Below, one piece after another: positions 6,543-9,471 of a stretch of DNA of 9,471 nt (positions are counted from its first letter, which is position 1; each line of letters begins with the position of its first letter). The translations under genes and the position numbers were made by a program. Under the pieces are notes generated by a model. That model saw nothing but the letters and a program-made list of their open reading frames with translations. It was not told where the DNA came from and ran no database searches. This DNA comes from Oscillospiraceae bacterium (GTDB lineage: Bacteria > Bacillota > Clostridia > Oscillospirales > Ruminococcaceae), in assembly GCA_029098085.1 (NCBI GenBank), contig JAQXNQ010000031.1, forward strand, positions 1 through 9,471, given 5' to 3'.

Positions 6543-7331
6543 ATGAAATTTGAAGTAAAAGAGGGCGGCTTCCGGTACCGCCGGGGCCGTCAGGTGCTGC
6601 AGCATGTGAATCTCTGCTTTGACCAGCCGGGCATTCTGTCGGTGCTGGGCGCCAACGGCGCGGGCAAAACCACCCTGATGAAGTGCATGCTGGGTCTGCT
6701 GCACTGGACCGAGGGCGGCTCCTATCTGGACGATACCGACATCCGCACCCTACGGCACAAGGAGTTCTGGAAGCGGGTGGGCTATGTGCCCCAGGCCAGG
6801 CTTCCGTCCTTTGTCTACACGGTGCGGGAGATGGTGGTGTTGGGGCGGGGCGTTCATCTGGGCGAGCTGGCCCAGCCCGGAAAGCGCGACTGGGAGATTG
6901 TGGATCACTGTCTGGAAACGGTGGGCATCCCTCACCTGCGGGACAAGCTCTGCAGCGAAATCAGCGGCGGCGAGTATCAGCTGGTGCTCATCGCCCGGGC
7001 GCTGGCAGGCGAACCGGAGCTGCTGGTGCTGGACGAGCCGGAATCCAATCTGGATTTCAAAAATCAGCAGGTGGTGCTGCGGGTGCTGCGGGAGCTCTGC
7101 GAGCGGCAGGGCCTTTCGGCCATCATCAACACCCATTTTCCGGAGCATGCGCTGGACATCTCCTGCAAGTCCCTGCTGCTGATGCCGGACGGCTCCACGG
7201 TGTACGGCGACACGGCCGACATCATCCGGGAGGATCGGCTGGAGGCCGCCTTCGGTATCCCGGTGCGGATTCGGACGATTTCCCTTCCCGAAAGGGACTA
7301 TACCTGCGTCATGGCGGTGGAACGAACCTGA
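6543..7331 (+). CDS. metal-chelate ABC importer ATPase (FepC/BtuD type)
   Basis: The ATG at 6543, with AAAGGAG (6531-6537) overlapping the permease stop, gives 262 residues. Motifs are Walker A GANGAGKTT (36-44), Q-loop Gln84 in YVPQ, the ABC signature as SEISGGEYQ (138-146), Walker B LLVLDEP (160-166) with catalytic Glu165, and switch His198 (INTHFP). The signature uses Ile-Ser-Gly-Gly-Glu instead of the common LSGGQ, a tolerated variant. It powers import through the adjacent permease and is the last confident gene of the operon; a terminator follows 90 nt downstream. The same frame stays open far upstream to 5541, but that part lies out of frame inside the permease gene and is not coding. 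Confidence 0.94.
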   Translation: MKFEVKEGGFRYRRGRQVLQHVNLCFDQPGILSVLGANGAGKTTLMKCMLGLLHWTEGGSYLDDTDIRTLRHKEFWKRVGYVPQARLPSFVYTVREMVVLGRGVHLGELAQPGKRDWEIVDHCLETVGIPHLRDKLCSEISGGEYQLVLIARALAGEPELLVLDEPESNLDFKNQQVVLRVLRELCERQGLSAIINTHFPEHALDISCKSLLLMPDGSTVYGDTADIIREDRLEAAFGIPVRIRTISLPERDYTCVMAVERT

Positions 7332-7338
7332 ACTTGCG

Positions 7339-7404
7339 GTGCATATCCACGCTGGAGGCATCGCTGCTCTGCTGGCCGTGACCGCGCTGCGCAGAAAGAA
7401 ATAA
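7339..7404 (+). pseudogene. possible relic of a surface-protein C-terminal anchor tail
   Basis: A short frame that begins inside the 3' end of the ATPase gene region and ends in TAA at 7402-7404 encodes GGIAALLAVTALRRKK: a small hydrophobic stretch followed by a run of Arg/Lys and a stop. This resembles the end of sortase-anchored or membrane-tethered surface proteins. No LPXTG motif, no start with a ribosome site and no remaining upstream domain are visible, so it may be chance. It sits 17 nt before the operon terminator. Confidence 0.15.
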
Positions 7405-7420
7405 TTCCTCTCTCCCCTTC

Positions 7421-7450
7421 ATCCCCGGGGCTTCGGCTCCGGGGATTTTT
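7421..7450 (+). terminator. intrinsic terminator of the reductase/importer operon
   Basis: ATCCCCGG (7421-7428) pairs perfectly with CCGGGGAT (7439-7446). The stem continues with three more pairs (one G-T) closed by a C(TTCG)G tetraloop, giving 11 bp, and runs into TTTTT and then GGGTTTT. The rest of 7332-7626 holds only the possible anchor-tail relic and the promoter of the next gene. Confidence 0.88.
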
Positions 7451-7555
7451 GGGTTTTCTCCTGTAAAATCCGGGTAAAATTCCCCCATCATCAGCGCATA
7501 TTTTGCTGCTTTATCTGAAAAAAGCGGATTTTCGTCCAAACCGGACCGTTTGCCC

Positions 7556-7584
7556 TTGCCATTTCCGCAAAAAAGGCGCACAAT
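7556..7584 (+). promoter_or_regulatory. promoter for the MATE transporter gene
   Basis: TTGCCA (7556-7561) and CACAAT (7579-7584) are spaced by 17 nt, placing a start near 7591 and a short leader of about 36 nt. Lying after the strong terminator, it makes the MATE gene a separate transcription unit. Confidence 0.45.
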
Positions 7585-7626
7585 GGAAGCGGTACATTTC
7601 ATACAGCCGCCGGAAAAGGAGCCTTC

Positions 7627-8952
7627 ATGTTTAACAAGAAGCAATTACAGGCACTGATTATCCCCCTTGTTATTGAGCAATTCCTCGCTATGGCCGTGGG
7701 CGCTGCCGATACCGTCATGGTCTCCTCCTGCGGAGAAGCGGCGGTTTCAGCCGTTTCACTGGTGGACAGCATCAACATTCTGCTGATCAACATCTTCTCC
7801 GCCCTGGCCACCGGCGGCGCGGTGGTCGCGTCCCAGTATCTGGGAAGACAGGATCTGGAGAACGCCCGGGTTTCCGCCAGACAGCTGATTTACGCGGTGT
7901 CCTTTCTTTCGCTGGTAGTCATGGCGCTGTCGCTGATTTTCCGCCGACCGATTCTGTCCGGAATTTTCGGTCATATTGAAGCGGAGGTCATGGACAACGC
8001 CCTGATCTACTTTTTGCTGTCGGCGGTGAGCTATCCGTTTCTGGCCCTGTACAACAGCGGCGCCGCCCTTTTCCGCTCCATGGGCAACTCCAAGGTTTCC
8101 ATGCTGGCTTCTCTGCTGATGAATCTGGTCAATGTCGCCGGAAACGCCATTTTCATCTACGGCTTCGGCATGGGGGTGGCCGGTGCGGCCACCGCCTCGC
8201 TGATCGCCCGGATGCTGGCGGCGGCGATCATGCTGGTGCTGCTCCATCAACGGCAGAATCCCCTCTGCATCCAGCATCTGCTGCGGATCCGGCTGCATTT
8301 CGGCATCATCCGCTCCATTCTGAAGGTGGGCGTCCCCACCGGCCTGGAGAACGGCCTGTTTCAGGTGGGCAAGCTGCTGGTGGCCAGCCTCATCGCCGGC
8401 TTTGGAACGGTGTCTACGGCGGCCAACGCCATCGCCAATACCCTTTGCAGCATCGCGGTGATTCCCGGCTCCGCCATCGGTCTGGCCATGATCACGGTGG
8501 TGGGGCAGTGCGTGGGGGCAGGCGACTACAAACAGACCCGTCATTACGCCGGACTGCTGATGAAGCTGACCTATGCGGCCATGGCCGTGACCAACCTGCT
8601 GATCATCCTCTTCTCCAACCAGCTGGTCGGCTGCTTCGGCCTGTCCGCCGAGACTGCTGCACTGGGCCGCACCCTGACCATCATCCACAGCGCCATGGCC
8701 ATCCCCCTCTGGCCGGCGTCCTTCACCCTGCCCAACGCCCTTCGGGCTGCCGGTGACGCCCGGTTCACGATGGTTGTCTCCATGACCTCCATGTGGATCT
8801 GCCGCATCGGACTGAGCTTCCTGCTGGGCAGCGCCTTCGGACTGGGGGTCATCGGCATCTGGATCGCCATGACCATCGACTGGATCGCCCGGGTCACCTG
8901 CTTCGTCTGGCGCTGGAAGGGCCACAAATGGGAGCAGATGCGGGTTATCTGA
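7627..8952 (+). CDS. MATE-family multidrug/cation exporter
   Basis: This 441-residue membrane protein has about twelve hydrophobic segments and the normal MATE length. AAAAGGAG (7614-7621) lies 5 nt before the ATG. Family features are Pro13 in the first segment, GAADTVMVS (25-33), SALATGGAVVASQYLGRQD (58-76) in the N-lobe, and the C-lobe equivalents GVPTGLENGLFQVGKLL (235-251) and MITVVGQCVGAGD (288-300), reflecting the internal duplication of the fold. MATE proteins export organic cations and other compounds by Na+ or H+ antiport; the substrate cannot be read from the sequence. It has its own promoter, so a functional tie to the upstream operon is not supported, although export of a metallophore is conceivable. 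Confidence 0.92.
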   Translation: MFNKKQLQALIIPLVIEQFLAMAVGAADTVMVSSCGEAAVSAVSLVDSINILLINIFSALATGGAVVASQYLGRQDLENARVSARQLIYAVSFLSLVVMALSLIFRRPILSGIFGHIEAEVMDNALIYFLLSAVSYPFLALYNSGAALFRSMGNSKVSMLASLLMNLVNVAGNAIFIYGFGMGVAGAATASLIARMLAAAIMLVLLHQRQNPLCIQHLLRIRLHFGIIRSILKVGVPTGLENGLFQVGKLLVASLIAGFGTVSTAANAIANTLCSIAVIPGSAIGLAMITVVGQCVGAGDYKQTRHYAGLLMKLTYAAMAVTNLLIILFSNQLVGCFGLSAETAALGRTLTIIHSAMAIPLWPASFTLPNALRAAGDARFTMVVSMTSMWICRIGLSFLLGSAFGLGVIGIWIAMTIDWIARVTCFVWRWKGHKWEQMRVI

Positions 8953-8972
8953 AACAAATTATGGAAGCGCAA

Positions 8973-9008
8973 AAGCGCGAAAGCGGATTGTCTGCCGCCT
9001 TCGCGCTT
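8973..9008 (+). terminator. long hairpin after the MATE gene, poor T-tract
   Basis: AAGCGCGAA (8973-8981) pairs perfectly with TTCGCGCTT (9000-9008). After an A/C mismatch, GCGG (8983-8986) pairs with CCGC (8995-8998) around an 8-nt loop. It begins 20 nt after the MATE stop, the right place for an end-of-transcript hairpin, but no T-run follows, so it may stabilise the 3' end or act factor-dependently. Confidence 0.4.
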
Positions 9009-9061
9009 CAGTCTGTCGAAAATGTATTTTGCAAAAAAGTTGCACAAAGAAGGTAAAATAT

Positions 9062-9082
9062 ATGCCCGCTGGAAGCGGGCAT
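9062..9082. terminator. 8-bp hairpin, possible terminator for a minus-strand transcript
   Basis: ATGCCCGC (9062-9069) and GCGGGCAT (9075-9082) pair perfectly around TGGAA. On the plus strand no T-run follows; on the minus strand the hairpin is followed by ATATTTT, so it would end transcription coming from the right. Confidence 0.35.
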
Positions 9083-9471
9083 GGGGTCTCGAAGAAGAAT
9101 CTTGCGGCTCTACGTCGCTTTCCCCTGAAGGGGAAAGCTGCAAGAACCCTTCGCGGCCAAGCTGACGGCCGCGCTTTTCTGCGCTGCGCTCCGAAAAGAC
9201 AGGCTTCTTGCGCGTGAGTGCTCTTTCTCTGTGAGGGTAATTCGCGAAGGGGCGCGGAGGAGCAGGATTTCGCGCTCTGCGGAGCGCGACCGGGCTCCGC
9301 CAGACTAAGGCCGAAGGCCGTGTCCGGGACCCGCAAGGAGCAAGCCCCTTGACCCATAATCCTTGGCAAAGGTCGATAGGTGATACCAGCCCGAGAGAAG
9401 GCCATAAGGACTTCTCTCAGCTTTCGCGCGAACGAAAGCGATGGAACTTTATTTGTGCAATCTGTTGATGG
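9083..9471. repeat. gene-free, hairpin-dense intergenic region
   Basis: No frame here has a ribosome site plus a plausible protein. Instead there is a series of perfect hairpins: 9117-9138 (9 bp, TGAA loop) within an outer TCTTGC/GCAAGA helix (9100-9105 with 9140-9145); 9152-9173 (7 bp, followed by CTTTTCT); 9271-9288 (7 bp, TGCG loop); 9334-9351 (5 bp); 9393-9418 (8 bp); and 9420-9439 (7 bp). It could be a structured RNA or a cluster of palindromic interspersed repeats. An ATG at 9441 near the right edge begins MELYLCNLLM but lacks a ribosome site. Confidence 0.45.

Noticed and set aside
5541..7331. 596-residue plus-strand frame that includes the ATPase
   Set aside because: The first two thirds lie out of frame in the permease gene and look non-protein; the real gene begins at ATG 6543 with its own ribosome site.
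7756..8925. 389-residue minus-strand frame over the MATE gene
   Set aside because: Antisense shadow with His/Gln/Gly-rich composition and no domain.
7627..8952. MATE gene as seventh gene of the operon
   Set aside because: A strong terminator and a separate promoter lie between it and the ATPase gene.
9441..9471. Start of a plus-strand gene at the right edge
   Set aside because: Only ten codons are visible and no ribosome site precedes the ATG.
8953..9471. tRNA, tmRNA, RNase P RNA or CRISPR array
   Set aside because: No cloverleaf, no conserved ends of these RNAs and no regularly spaced direct repeats were found.

Overview
This window looks like chromosomal DNA of a GC-rich, low-motility-context anaerobic Firmicute, most likely a gut Clostridium-class member of the Oscillospiraceae/Ruminococcaceae type. 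The evidence is GC content that looks near 60% by eye, strong AGGAGG-type ribosome sites, TTG(N)3/TATA(N)2 sigma-A promoters, a Gram-positive lipoprotein signal peptide and hairpin-rich intergenic DNA. This taxonomic call is inference; no marker gene is present.

Layout. (1) 1-626, minus strand: a GTG-started alpha/beta-hydrolase esterase of the esterase D / siderophore-esterase type, cut by the left edge just before its expected catalytic His. (2) 627-1007: a divergent control region with one promoter in each direction. The plus-strand promoter drives a leader of about 225 nt that folds into several helices and ends in an intrinsic terminator 35 nt before the first gene, so it is a candidate riboswitch or attenuator. 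(3) 1008-7331, plus strand: a tightly packed six-gene operon. The first three genes are a nitrogenase-like reductase (NifH-like Fe protein) and a two-subunit NifD-like/NifK-like component, joined by ATGA stop/start overlaps. The next three are a complete FecCD/BtuCDF-type metal-chelate importer (lipoprotein binding protein, permease, ATPase). A UUCG-loop terminator follows at 7421-7450. (4) 7627-8952, plus strand: a MATE-family exporter with its own promoter. (5) 8953-9471: no convincing gene, but a dense run of perfect hairpins.

How it may work together. The component-1 subunits keep the three-plus-three cysteine pattern used for the P-cluster-type Fe-S centre, and the Fe protein keeps its ATP-binding loop and 4Fe-4S cysteines, so this should be an ATP-driven low-potential two-electron reductase. 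It is not a dinitrogen-fixing nitrogenase: the subunits are short, the FeMo-cofactor His is Tyr, and no nifE/nifN/nifB is present here. Linkage to a metal-chelate/tetrapyrrole importer and to a divergent siderophore-type esterase suggests, as inference, that it acts on an imported metal chelate (siderophore, heme or corrinoid-like compound) or is supplied by that importer. This operon and its structured leader are the most interesting content of the window.
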